Assembly (NCBI GenBank): GCA_041627895.1 | Contig: JBFKQC010000062.1 | Span: forward strand, 1-24,821 | DNA length: 24,821 nt | Direction: 5' to 3' | From: JBFKQC01 sp041627895 | Lineage (GTDB): Bacteria; Pseudomonadota; Alphaproteobacteria; Rhodobacterales; Rhodobacteraceae | In this document: positions 6,444 to 14,039 of the stretch, piece after piece | Layout: the number at the start of each line of letters is the position of its first letter | How positions within the stretch are numbered: the stretch's first letter is position 1 | Position numbers and translations under genes: made by a program | Notes under the pieces: generated by a model | Database searches by the model: none | Seen by the model: only the letters and a program-made list of their open reading frames with translations | Told to the model about the DNA's origin: nothing

Positions 6444-6851
6444 CTACTCGCCCGCCTCCTGCAGGGTTTCGAGGTAATGCGCGATCCTGACCACGTCGCC
6501 GCGGGTCTCGATCGCGCTGCCGTCGGGGGCGTCGATCACCGCGCTGCCGCCGCCGAGGATCGGGCCGAAGACCGGCATCGGCCCGCCGCCCGTGTGACCG
6601 CGCACCTGCATCCGGCCGTCGATGGTACGCACCACGTCCGCCAGCGGGAACGCGCCGCCGTTGCGCGCGGCGATCCGGGTGAGGTCGGCCACCTGCACCG
6701 ACAGAAGCGCCGCCATCGCGCCGTCGCCCCTGGCCTCGGGCCCGTGGCAGGCGGCGCAGCGCGCGAGGTACAGCGCCTCGCCTGTGTCGTGGGTCTCGGC
6801 GGCGGCGGGAAGCGAAGCCAGGAACGGCAACAAGGCGACGGCCAGACGCAT
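6444..6851 (-). CDS. Periplasmic cytochrome c, first gene of the array
   Basis: A single-haem cytochrome c of 135 residues, first gene of a four-gene operon. Signal peptide to about residue 18 (SLPAAA-ET), haem site CAACH (Cys32, Cys35, His36), probable axial Met92 in GGPMPVFG. Shared paralogue motifs are RGDGAM, ADLTRIAARNGGAFP and TIDGRM. No lipobox, so a soluble periplasmic carrier. The start has AAGGA about nine bases upstream. A perfect FNR box lies 62 bp upstream, so the operon is very probably induced at low oxygen. The genes of a known oxidase, nitrite reductase or dehydrogenase are absent from the flanks, so its partner is not known. Confidence 0.9.
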   Translation of the reverse strand: MRLAVALLPFLASLPAAAETHDTGEALYLARCAACHGPEARGDGAMAALLSVQVADLTRIAARNGGAFPLADVVRTIDGRMQVRGHTGGGPMPVFGPILGGGSAVIDAPDGSAIETRGDVVRIAHYLETLQEAGE

Positions 6852-6913
6852 CTGAAAAAATCCTTCGGGTGATCCTGTTCGCGCCGAGGCTATCGCACTC
6901 CTGCGCGGGCGCC

Positions 6914-6927
6914 TTGATACGCATCAA
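6914..6927 (-). promoter_or_regulatory. FNR/FnrL box controlling the cytochrome operon
   Basis: TTGATACGCATCAA is a perfect match to the FNR/Anr/FnrL consensus TTGAT-N4-ATCAA. It is centred about 70 bp upstream of the first cytochrome start and just beyond the lolD stop codon. On the minus strand a -10-like GATAGC lies at 6889-6894, which would place a start site near 6880-6882 and the box near -40, the class II activator position. The box match is seen directly; the promoter placement is inference. Confidence 0.8.
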
Positions 6928-6934
6928 GGTGACG

Positions 6935-7609
6935 TCAGGCGATCCGACCGTTGTCCAGGCGCACGGTGCGGTCCATGCGCCGGGCCAGTTCCAGGTTGTG
7001 CGTCGCGATCAGCGCGGCCATTCCGGTTTCGCGCACCAGTTCCATCAGCGCGTCGAACACCCGGTCCGAGGTCGCCGGGTCGAGGTTGCCGGTGGGCTCG
7101 TCGGCCAGCAGAAGCCCCGGCGCATTGGCCAGCGCCCGGCAGAAGGCGACGCGCTGCTGCTCGCCGCCCGACAGCGCCGCGGGGCGGTGATCTGCGCGCT
7201 CGGCGACCCCGACGCGGGCCAGCAGGGCGCGCGCACGGGCCTCGGCGGCACCGGGTGCCGCGCCGTTGGCAAGCTGGGGCAGAACGACGTTTTCCAGCGC
7301 GGTGAATTCCGGCAGCAGGTGGTGGAACTGGTAGATGAAGCCGACCTGCCGGCGGCGGGCGGCGGTGCGCCTGCGGTCGCCGAGCCCGGTCATGTCGGTG
7401 CCCGCGATCCGCACCGTCCCGGCATCCGCCGCGTCGAGCAGGCCGGCGATGTGCAGAAGCGTCGACTTGCCGGCGCCCGAAGGCGCGACCAGCGCCACGA
7501 CCTCGCCGGCGTTCACGATCAGGTCGGTGCCCCTGAGCACGCTGACCTCGCCGGGCAGGCCCCGGTTATAGGCCTTCTCGACCGACGACAGCGCCAGCGC
7601 CTCACTCAT
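6935..7609 (-). CDS. lolD: Lipoprotein-releasing ABC transporter ATPase LolD
   Basis: ATPase of the Lol complex that extracts outer-membrane lipoproteins from the inner membrane and hands them to LolA. The 224-residue protein has all ABC motifs: Walker A APSGAGKST (an alanine replaces the usual first glycine of the loop, as is often seen in alphaproteobacterial LolD), the Q-loop YQFHHLLPEF typical of LolD/MacB-type ATPases, signature LSGGEQQRVAFCRAL, Walker B LLLADEPTGNLD and the H-loop ATHN. It overlaps the end of the permease gene upstream by eight bases, so the two are coupled. The FNR box of the next operon begins just after its stop. Confidence 0.95.
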   Translation of the reverse strand: MSEALALSSVEKAYNRGLPGEVSVLRGTDLIVNAGEVVALVAPSGAGKSTLLHIAGLLDAADAGTVRIAGTDMTGLGDRRRTAARRRQVGFIYQFHHLLPEFTALENVVLPQLANGAAPGAAEARARALLARVGVAERADHRPAALSGGEQQRVAFCRALANAPGLLLADEPTGNLDPATSDRVFDALMELVRETGMAALIATHNLELARRMDRTVRLDNGRIA

Positions 7610-8879
7610 AGCGCAGCGCCTCGACCGGGTTCAGCCGCGCCGCGCGCCGCGCCGGGAAGATCGTGACGACGAAGGACAGCCCCAGCGACAACGCGACCGC
7701 GCTGATCACATCGCCGAGTTCCAGCTTGGCCGGCAGGTTGTAGATGCCGCGGATCGACGGGTCCCAGACGCCGCCGCCCATGGCCCAGTTCACGAAGCTG
7801 AAGATCGGGTCGATATAGACGGCGAAGAGGCAGCCCAGGATCACGCCGCCGATGGTGCCGAGGATGCCGACGGAGGCGCCGCAGATGAAGAAGACCCGCA
7901 GGATCGAGCCCTCGCTCAGCCCGATGGTGCGCAGAATGCCGATGTCGCGGCCCTTGTTCTTGACCAGCATGATCAGGCCCGAGACGATGTTCATCGCCGC
8001 GATCAGGACGAGGATCGACAGAATGATGAACATCACGTTGTCCTCGACATCCAGCGCCCGCAGGAAGCTGCCGGCGCTGTCGCGCCAGGTCCAGAGCAGC
8101 GCGCGTTCGCCGGCGGCGGCCAGCAGCGCGCCGGAATAGGTGTCGATGTCCTCGGGGGCCGCGACGAACACCTCGATCTCGTCGGCGCGGCCCTCCTTGT
8201 TGAAAAAGCTCTGCGCCTCGGCGAACGGCATGTAGATCCGGGTGCGGTCGATGTCGTAGCGCCCGGCAGAGAAGATATAGGCGATCTCGTAGGCATTGAT
8301 CCGCGGGCTGGTGCCGAACGCGGTGCGCACGCCGTCGGGCGAGATCAGCTTGATCCGGTCGCCCACCGTGGCGCCAAGCTCCCGCGCGACGCCCGCGCCG
8401 ACGGCAATGCCGCCCGCGAAATCGTCGATGCTGCCGATGCCGGTGTCCGGGTCGGCGATGCGCGGGATGGTCTTCAGGTTCTCCGGCGTGATCCCGAAGA
8501 CCTCGACCCCGGCATTGTTTGCACGCAGGTTGGCCATCACCTGGCCCTTGATCAGCGGCGCCGCGCGGGTCACGCCCGGGATCGCGGCGATCCTTTCGGC
8601 CAAGGCGTCGTAATCGGTCAGCGCCCGCGTGGTCTGGCCGGCATCGGTGACGTAAAGCTCGGAATAGACCGTGACATGGGCATTTGCCCCGAGGATCGTG
8701 TCGACGAATTCGGCGCGGAAGCCGGACCTGACGGCGAGCGTGGCGATCAGCGCGAAGACCGCCAGCGTGATGCCGATCAGGCTGATCCAGGTCATCGTGC
8801 TGACGCCGCCCTCGGCCTTGCGCGCGCGCAGGTAGCGCCAGGCGATCATCCATTCGAAGCGGGCGAAGGGGGCGGTCAT
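7602..8879 (-). CDS. lolC: Lipoprotein-releasing ABC transporter permease (LolC/LolE family)
   Basis: Membrane subunit of the lipoprotein-release complex. The 425-residue protein has the family's layout: an N-terminal membrane segment after FEWMIAWRYLRARK, a large periplasmic domain (about residues 50-270), then three further membrane helices near residues 280-305, 325-350 and 385-410, ending HPVEAL-like as LNPVEALRYE. The first residues, with the WRYLRARK motif, match LolC/LolE starts. Only one such permease gene is present, which fits alphaproteobacteria where one protein does the work of LolC and LolE; the symbol is therefore approximate. It is the first gene of a two-gene operon with lolD. 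Confidence 0.92.
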   Translation of the reverse strand: MTAPFARFEWMIAWRYLRARKAEGGVSTMTWISLIGITLAVFALIATLAVRSGFRAEFVDTILGANAHVTVYSELYVTDAGQTTRALTDYDALAERIAAIPGVTRAAPLIKGQVMANLRANNAGVEVFGITPENLKTIPRIADPDTGIGSIDDFAGGIAVGAGVARELGATVGDRIKLISPDGVRTAFGTSPRINAYEIAYIFSAGRYDIDRTRIYMPFAEAQSFFNKEGRADEIEVFVAAPEDIDTYSGALLAAAGERALLWTWRDSAGSFLRALDVEDNVMFIILSILVLIAAMNIVSGLIMLVKNKGRDIGILRTIGLSEGSILRVFFICGASVGILGTIGGVILGCLFAVYIDPIFSFVNWAMGGGVWDPSIRGIYNLPAKLELGDVISAVALSLGLSFVVTIFPARRAARLNPVEALRYE

Positions 8880-8965
8880 GGGCGCGGTGTAGCCGATGGG
8901 ACGGGCGGGTCAAGGGCCGCGGATTTCCGCGCATGCGCCCGATCGGGCGGGGTGCGCGCGCTGCG

Positions 8966-8995
8966 GCTTGCGGGCCGGGCGGTTCGGCCGCAAGC
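8966..8995. repeat. Inverted repeat between lolC and dgkA
   Basis: GCTTGCGG (8966-8973) pairs perfectly with CCGCAAGC (8988-8995) around a 14-base loop. It lies in the 143-bp divergent region between the lolC start and the dgkA start, so it could be an operator or a 5'-leader structure of dgkA. Nothing further supports a function. Confidence 0.3.
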
Positions 8996-9022
8996 TTGGG
9001 ACGGGAACAGGGGAGCGGTGCG

Positions 9023-9388
9023 ATGATCGGCTTTTTCTTCCGGCGGCTCAGGCTGCGGATCATCTGGAGCCTGATGGGCTGGCGCGACGCCTGGGCGAAC
9101 GAGCATTCGTTCCGCACCTGGGTCTGGGCGAACGCGGTCTCGGCGCTGCTGGCCTTCCTGCTGCCGTTGACGGCGGGGGAACGCGCGCTGGTCCTGTCGC
9201 TCGGCGTGATGGTTCTGGCGGTGGAACTGATCAACACCGCGATCGAACGCACGGTCGACCTGATCTCGCCGGAACAGCACCCGCTGGCGGGCCGGGCGAA
9301 GGATGCGGGCAGCGCGGGCGTCGCCGTGGCGTCGCTGGCGGCGGGGGCGGCCTGGGCCGTGGTGCTGTGGCGGGTGGCCCTGGGCTGA
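9023..9388 (+). CDS. dgkA: Diacylglycerol kinase, prokaryotic integral-membrane type
   Basis: Small membrane kinase that phosphorylates diacylglycerol (or undecaprenol) with ATP, recycling lipid by-products of envelope synthesis. The 121-residue product has the right size and three hydrophobic helices. Family motifs: WANEHSFR near the N-terminus, the signature ELINTAIERTVDL, and LAGRAKDAGSAGVAV with the conserved AKDAGSA. ATG 9023 is fixed by AGGGGAG at 9009-9015, seven bases away; the frame is open further upstream but without a site. It is transcribed away from lolC and converges with the dodecin gene, 20 bases away. Confidence 0.93.
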   Translation: MIGFFFRRLRLRIIWSLMGWRDAWANEHSFRTWVWANAVSALLAFLLPLTAGERALVLSLGVMVLAVELINTAIERTVDLISPEQHPLAGRAKDAGSAGVAVASLAAGAAWAVVLWRVALG

Positions 9389-9408
9389 CCGGGCCGCCCC
9401 CTGCCAGT

Positions 9409-9618
9409 TCAGACGCTGTCTTCGAACTTGAACGAGACCTTCAGCTTGGTGCGGTAGGCCGAGACCTTGCCGTTCTCGATCACCACGTCCTGCGCGGTGA
9501 CTTCGGCGATGCGCAGATCGCGCAGCGTCTGCCCGGCCTTCTCGACCGCGGCGGCGGCGGCCTTGTCCCACGAATCCGGGCTGGTGCCGACGATTTCGAT
9601 CATCTTGTAGACGGACAT
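9409..9618 (-). CDS. Dodecin family flavin-binding protein
   Basis: A 69-residue protein of the dodecin family, which forms hollow dodecamers that bind and store flavins. The sequence fits the family over its whole length: YKMIEIVGTSPDSWDKAAA at the N-terminus, then AEVTAQDVVIENGKV and the terminal strand YRTKLKVSFKFE. A phenylalanine or tryptophan-type stacking residue is supplied by Trp17 and the C-terminal aromatic strand. The start at 9618 has an AGGAGG Shine-Dalgarno sequence at ideal spacing. It is monocistronic and converges with dgkA. Confidence 0.9.
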   Translation of the reverse strand: MSVYKMIEIVGTSPDSWDKAAAAAVEKAGQTLRDLRIAEVTAQDVVIENGKVSAYRTKLKVSFKFEDSV

Positions 9619-9762
9619 CTCTTCCTCCTGGTTTGGGGTAAGGGGAAGTGTAGGCGAGCGCGCGGGCTTTGTCAGCGCGGCGCGTTGTCGGGGCGCGGAC
9701 GCGGGAACATCGTAGGGTGGGGTGGGCCGGGTTTTGGCCCGTCACTCGCCATGGCAGCAAGG

Positions 9763-9827
9763 CGTAGGGTGGGCAGTCTTGCCCACCGTGTCAGCGCAAG
9801 ACGGTGGGCAGAACTGCCCACCCTACG
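9763..9827. repeat. Double GGTGGGC palindrome at the 3' end of proS
   Basis: Two hairpins lie side by side: GGTGGGCA (9768-9775) with TGCCCACC (9780-9787), and GGTGGGCA (9803-9810) with TGCCCACC (9815-9822). The outer ends CGTAGGGTGGGCA (9763-9775) and TGCCCACCCTACG (9815-9827) are also perfect complements, so the whole can fold as one 65-base palindrome. The proS stop codon (TAG, 9823-9825) is part of the repeat. A truncated relative, CGTAGGGTGGGGTGGGC, lies just to the left, near 9712-9727. The element probably ends or stabilises the proS transcript. Confidence 0.7.
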
Positions 9828-11145
9828 AGAGCCGCGACACCACCAATTCCGGCGCCAGTTCCTCGCTCTCGCCGGTCGCCCGCGAGGTCAGTTCGACAAC
9901 ACCGCTCTTCAGCCCCCGCGGCCCGACCGTCACCCGCCAGGGCAACCCGATCAGGTCCATGGTGGCGAACTTGGCGCCGGCGCGTTCCTCGCGGTCGTCG
10001 TAGAGCGTCTCGATCCCGGCCGCGGACAGCGCCTTGTAGAGGTCGTCGCAGGCCTTGTCGGTCGCCGCATCCCCCTGCTTGACGTTGACAATGCCGACCC
10101 GGAACGGCGCGACGTCCTCGGGCCAGATGATGCCGGCCTCGTCGTGGCTGGCCTCGATGATCGCGCCTGCCAGCCGGCTGACGCCGATCCCGTGGCTGCC
10201 CATGTGCACCGGCACCGGCCGCCCGTCGGCGCCCTGCACGGTGGCGCCCATCGGCTCGGAATACTTGGTGCCGAAATAGAAGATCTGGCCGACCTCGATG
10301 CCGCGCGCGTGGCGCTGGCGGTCCTTCGGCACCCGCTCGTCGAAGCGCGCCGGATCGTGGGTCTCGTCGGTGCGGGCATAGCGCGAAGTGAATTCCTTCA
10401 GCACGGCTTCGCATTCGGCATGACTGTCGTAGTCGATCGCGCGGTCGCCGAAGCGCAGATCGGTGATTGCGCTGTCGTAGAACACCTCCGACTCGCCGGT
10501 GTCGGCCAGCACGAGGAATTCATGCGTGTCGTCGCCGCCGATCGGGCCGCTGTCGGCGCGCATCGGGATCGCCTGCAGCCCCATGCGCTCGTAGGTGCGC
10601 AGGTAGCTGACCAGGTGCCGGTTGTAGGCGTGCAGCGCGTCCTCGCGGGTGAGGTCGAAATTGTAGCCGTCCTTCATCAGGAACTCACGGCCGCGCATGA
10701 CGCCGAAACGCGGCCTGATCTCGTCGCGGAACTTCCACTGGACGTGGTAGAGCGTCAGCGGCAGGTCGCGGTAGCTTTGCACATGGGTGCGGAAGATGTC
10801 GGTGATCAGCTCTTCGTTGGTCGGGCCGTAAAGCATGTCGTGGCCGTGCCGGTCGGTGATGCGCAGCATCTCTTCGCCGTAATCGTCATAGCGCCCGGAT
10901 TCGCGCCACAGATCGGCCGATTGCAGCGTCGGCATCAGAAGCGGGATATGCCCGGCGCGAACCTGCTCCTCGTGCACGATGCGCTCGATGTTCCTGAGCA
11001 CCTTGTAGCCGAGCGGCAGCCAGGAATAGATGCCGGCCGCGGCCTGCTTGATCATGCCCGACCGCAGCATCAGCCGGTGGCTGACGATCTGCGCCTCGGC
11101 CGGAGTTTCCTTGAGGACGGGCAGGAAGTAGCGGGAAAGGCGCAT
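9823..11145 (-). CDS. proS: Prolyl-tRNA synthetase, short alphaproteobacterial type
   Basis: Charges tRNA-Pro with proline. The 440-residue protein has the class II core: motif 1 region SGMIKQAAAGIYSWLPLG, motif 2 HVQWKFRDEIRPRFGVMRGR, motif 3 MGSHGIGVSRLAGAIIE, then the anticodon-binding domain (about residues 340-440). It lacks the roughly 180-residue editing insertion between motifs 2 and 3 found in the long bacterial type, as is usual in alphaproteobacteria, where separate proteins do the editing. ATG 11145 (MRLSRYFLPV) matches family starts; the longer frame begins with TTG at 11160 and is less likely. The stop codon falls in a palindromic repeat, so the last few residues may have been altered by its insertion. 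Confidence 0.95.
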   Translation of the reverse strand: MRLSRYFLPVLKETPAEAQIVSHRLMLRSGMIKQAAAGIYSWLPLGYKVLRNIERIVHEEQVRAGHIPLLMPTLQSADLWRESGRYDDYGEEMLRITDRHGHDMLYGPTNEELITDIFRTHVQSYRDLPLTLYHVQWKFRDEIRPRFGVMRGREFLMKDGYNFDLTREDALHAYNRHLVSYLRTYERMGLQAIPMRADSGPIGGDDTHEFLVLADTGESEVFYDSAITDLRFGDRAIDYDSHAECEAVLKEFTSRYARTDETHDPARFDERVPKDRQRHARGIEVGQIFYFGTKYSEPMGATVQGADGRPVPVHMGSHGIGVSRLAGAIIEASHDEAGIIWPEDVAPFRVGIVNVKQGDAATDKACDDLYKALSAAGIETLYDDREERAGAKFATMDLIGLPWRVTVGPRGLKSGVVELTSRATGESEELAPELVVSRLS

Positions 11146-11291
11146 CGGGCTGGCTCGCAACGTGTCTGGTTGCGCGGTGGTCTAGGCCAAGCCCGGCGGC
11201 GGAGCAAGCGGCAGCGGCGCGGCGCGGCCCGCAGCTTGCCCGACCGGCGATCTGTGCTAGGCTCGGGCACGGATTTGAGGGAGTGCATTTG

Positions 11292-11630
11292 ATGGATCGC
11301 GACATCCTGCACCAGCGGCTGGTGTCCTATGCGCATTGGGCCGCGGCCTCGCAGGGGTTCCGCTTCGGAACCGGTGCCGAGGCCGACATCGACAACATCG
11401 CGCAACACGCAATCGACACGATGTTCGGCGCAAGCGTGCCGAAGCGCATGACGCCGCGCCACCAGGCGATGATGGCGCAGGCCGAGGCGGCGCTTTCGGC
11501 GCTGGTGGCGGCGATGATCGAGGCGCGCGGCAGGAACCGCGAATACGCCATGAGCCACCCCAACGAGATCGGCGAATGGACGCTCGGCGAGGCCAAGGCC
11601 AAGCTGTGCCCGATCTTCCCGATCTGCTGA
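11292..11630 (+). CDS. Uncharacterised 112-residue protein
   Basis: I do not recognise the family. The product is soluble, with no signal peptide or membrane segment, and mainly helical with an alanine-rich middle (MMAQAEAALSALVAAMIEAR). It has a single cysteine near residue 105 and a second as the last residue (KLCPIFPIC). ATG 11292 is supported by GAGGGAG at 11277-11283; a GTG at 11283 is possible. The next gene starts four bases after its stop, so the two are probably one transcript. The gene diverges from proS, with a 146-bp region between that holds nothing recognised. Confidence 0.7.
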   Translation: MDRDILHQRLVSYAHWAAASQGFRFGTGAEADIDNIAQHAIDTMFGASVPKRMTPRHQAMMAQAEAALSALVAAMIEARGRNREYAMSHPNEIGEWTLGEAKAKLCPIFPIC

Positions 11631-11633
11631 TCC

Positions 11634-12020
11634 ATGGCGGGCGACGACAAGACCCCGACCCGCGGCCTGGACAAGGCCTATGACTCGATGAAGCACATCA
11701 CCACGCTCTGCACCGGGATCATCGGCCTGACGGTCACGTTCGCCAAGGAGTTCAAGCCCGACGCGGCGACTCTGTCGGTGCCGGCCAGCCTGAAGATTGG
11801 CTGGATCTGTTACGGCGTGTCGCTGTTCTTCGCGCTCTGGGCACTGCTGGCGATCACCGGGTCGCTGAACAAGCTCGACACCGGGCCGGACCGCGAGGAC
11901 GGGGTGGCGTGGAACGACGCGATGCGCTCGAACGTCCGGATTCCGTCGGCCCTGTCGATCCTGGCCTTCGTGGCGGCGATCGGGTTCACGATCCACGCCG
12001 GCGCGGCGATCGCGCGCTGA
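11634..12020 (+). CDS. Small integral membrane protein, unknown function
   Basis: A 128-residue protein with three probable membrane segments: about residues 22-38 (TTLCTGIIGLTVTFA), 55-76 (IGWICYGVSLFFALWALLAI) and 103-122 (PSALSILAFVAAIGFTIHA). A soluble loop between the last two holds charged residues (LDTGPDREDG). I know no function for it. It lies four bases after the 112-residue gene and has the same GC-rich codon use. ATG 11634 is the first start in the frame. Confidence 0.65.
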   Translation: MAGDDKTPTRGLDKAYDSMKHITTLCTGIIGLTVTFAKEFKPDAATLSVPASLKIGWICYGVSLFFALWALLAITGSLNKLDTGPDREDGVAWNDAMRSNVRIPSALSILAFVAAIGFTIHAGAAIAR

Positions 12021-12021
12021 A

Positions 12022-12065
12022 GCAATTTCCAGCGAAGCCGATTCGGCGAAGCGTCGCGAAATTGC
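12022..12065 (+). terminator. Stem-loop after the small membrane-protein gene
   Basis: GCAATTTC (12022-12029) pairs perfectly with GAAATTGC (12058-12065), enclosing a 28-base partly self-paired loop (GCCG-ATT-CGGC inside). It begins one base after the stop codon. The rest of the gap to 12265 has no gene. Terminator function is inferred from position. Confidence 0.35.
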
Positions 12066-12265
12066 GCGCGGCGAACAGGACAGGGCGCATTCCGTGACGC
12101 GAAGATTGCGGAATGTGCTCGGTCTGGCCGACCCATGCCCCCGGCGCGATCCGCTGGCCGGTGCGGCGCGGTCCCGCAACCGATCCCGCAATCGGGTTTG
12201 CCTGCCATGCGCCGATTGCCCCCGCCCCCCTCGCCAAGCCCGAATGCACGGGATAGACAGGCGTC

Positions 12266-13339
12266 ATGGCTTTGCCCGTGGGATTGCAGTTGAGATACTG
12301 GAGCATCGCGATTGCGGTGTTCCTGGTGGTGATGTGGTTTCTGGGCGACGTGATCCTGCCCTTCGTGCTGGGCGGCGCCATCGCATATTGCCTCGACCCG
12401 ATCGCCGATGCGCTGGAACGCCGCGGCCTGGGGCGCGCCGCGGCCACGGCCTATATCACGCTGCTGTCGATCCTGGCCTTCATCATCCTCTCGCTGCTGG
12501 TGGTGCCGACCCTGATCGAGCAGGCGGTGGCGCTGGTGAACACCGCGCCGCAGCTTTTCCGCGACCTGCAGGAATTCCTGACCGCACGCTTCCCGCAGGT
12601 GATGGACGAGACCTCGGCACTGCGCCAGTCGCTCGAAAGCCTGGGCCAGATGCTGCGCGAGAAGGGCGGCGTGCTGGTCGAGGGAATCGTGACCTCGGCC
12701 CTGAGCCTGCTGAACATCCTTCTGCTGGTCTTCATCGTGCCGGTGGTGGCGTTCTACCTGCTGCTCGACTGGGACCGCATGATCGAGCGCATCGACGACC
12801 TGCTGCCGCGCGACCACGCGCCGGTGATCCGGCGGCTGGCGGGCGAGATCGACCGCACGCTGGCCTCGTTCATCCGCGGCCAGGGCACGGTGATGCTGAT
12901 CCTCGGCATCTTCTATGCCGTGTCGCTGATGCTCGCCGGGCTGCAATTCGGCCTGATCGTCGGGTCGGTGGCGGGACTGTTGTCGTTCATTCCCTATGTC
13001 GGCGCCATCGTCGGCGGCGGGCTGGCGCTAGGGCTGGCATTGTTCCAGTTCTGGGGCGACTGGCTGATGATCGGCGTGGTGGCGGCGATCTTCTTCGCCG
13101 GCCAGTTCGCCGAGGGCAATTTCCTGACGCCCAAGCTGGTCGGCAGCTCGGTCGGGCTGCATCCGGTCTGGCTGATCTTCGCGCTCAGCGTCTTCGGGGC
13201 GCTGTTCGGCTTCGTCGGCATGCTGGTGGCGGTGCCGGTGGCGGCGGCGCTGGGGGTGCTGGCGCGGTTCGGGATCGAGCAGTACAAGAAGGGCCTCCTT
13301 TATCGAGGGCTCGAAGGGCCGGGCCCGGACGGGGACTGA
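12266..13339 (+). CDS. AI-2E family transporter (PerM/TqsA-like permease)
   Basis: An inner-membrane permease of the AI-2 exporter-like superfamily; the substrate is not known for most members. The 357-residue protein has the family pattern: two helices at the N-terminus (residues 10-40), a third near 65-85, a soluble helical segment (about 90-150) and a dense set of helices from about 155 on. The family signature is seen in LSFIPYVGAIVGGGLAL and in the region EGNFLTPKLVGSSVGLHPVW. It is the first gene of a plus-strand cluster with hdaA, ppk and ppx. The stop is three bases before the hdaA start, so the first two are coupled. Confidence 0.9.
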   Translation: MALPVGLQLRYWSIAIAVFLVVMWFLGDVILPFVLGGAIAYCLDPIADALERRGLGRAAATAYITLLSILAFIILSLLVVPTLIEQAVALVNTAPQLFRDLQEFLTARFPQVMDETSALRQSLESLGQMLREKGGVLVEGIVTSALSLLNILLLVFIVPVVAFYLLLDWDRMIERIDDLLPRDHAPVIRRLAGEIDRTLASFIRGQGTVMLILGIFYAVSLMLAGLQFGLIVGSVAGLLSFIPYVGAIVGGGLALGLALFQFWGDWLMIGVVAAIFFAGQFAEGNFLTPKLVGSSVGLHPVWLIFALSVFGALFGFVGMLVAVPVAAALGVLARFGIEQYKKGLLYRGLEGPGPDGD

Positions 13340-13342
13340 GCC

Positions 13343-14026
13343 TTGGCCGAACAGCTGACCTTCGACCTGCCGAGCGAACCGGCGCTGGGGCGCGGTGACT
13401 TCTTCGTCTCGCCGGCGAATGCCGCGGCGGTCGAGACCATCCAGTCCTGGCACGACTGGCCGCAGGGCAAGCTGGTGCTGGCCGGCCCGGCGGGCGCGGG
13501 AAAGACGCATCTGGCGCATGTCTGGGCGGCGATGACCGGGGCGCGGATCGAGGATGCGCGGGGGCTCGGCGCGGCGGATGTCCCGGCGTTGGCATCGGGG
13601 CCGCTGGCGGTCGAGGACGCCGACCGGATCGCCGGCGACGACCGGGCCGAACGGGCGCTGTTCCATCTGCACAACCTGATGCAGGAGCGCGGCCATGCGC
13701 TGCTGCTGACCGCGCGGACCCCGCCGGCGCGCTGGGCGCTCGCGCTGCCCGATCTGGCCAGCCGGATGCAGGGCTGCGCGCTGGTCACGCTGTCTGCCCC
13801 CGACGACGCGCTCTTGTCGGCGGTGCTGGTCAAGCTTTTCGCCGACCGCCAGGTCGCGGTCGACGCCAGGCTGATCGGCTACCTCACCGGCCGGATGGAG
13901 CGGTCCTTTGCCGGGGCCGGCCGGCTGGTCGAGGCGCTGGACCGCGCCGCGCTGGCCGAGGGCCGCGCGATCACGCGCGACCTGGCAAAGCGCGTTCTGG
14001 ACAATCTGGCCGGCGACGCGCGATAA
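13343..14026 (+). CDS. hdaA: HdaA, DnaA-related inactivator of replication initiation
   Basis: A 227-residue DnaA-like AAA+ protein without the DNA-binding domain, as in Hda/HdaA, which with the sliding clamp stimulates ATP hydrolysis by DnaA and so prevents over-initiation. The N-terminal QLTFDLP is a clamp-binding motif. It is followed by DFFVSPANAAAV, Walker A LAGPAGAGKTHLAHVW and a Walker B-like LAVEDADRI. The start is probably TTG 13343, because the clamp motif begins at residue 4 and no ATG or GTG lies before it. TTG would keep expression low. The ppk gene starts 14 bases after the stop. Confidence 0.9.
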   Translation: MAEQLTFDLPSEPALGRGDFFVSPANAAAVETIQSWHDWPQGKLVLAGPAGAGKTHLAHVWAAMTGARIEDARGLGAADVPALASGPLAVEDADRIAGDDRAERALFHLHNLMQERGHALLLTARTPPARWALALPDLASRMQGCALVTLSAPDDALLSAVLVKLFADRQVAVDARLIGYLTGRMERSFAGAGRLVEALDRAALAEGRAITRDLAKRVLDNLAGDAR

Positions 14027-14039
14027 AGGCCCTCCCAGC

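Noticed and set aside
11146..11160. TTG start five codons upstream of the proS ATG
   Set aside because: ATG 11145 matches the conserved family start, MRLSRYFLP.
8896..11292. 798-codon plus-strand open frame
   Set aside because: It crosses lolC's upstream region, dgkA, the dodecin gene and antisense proS; all of it is explained by real genes on other frames.
12066..12265. Possible small gene or RNA before the permease gene
   Set aside because: Only short, imperfect inverted repeats and no start with a ribosome site; nothing supports a gene or a known RNA family.
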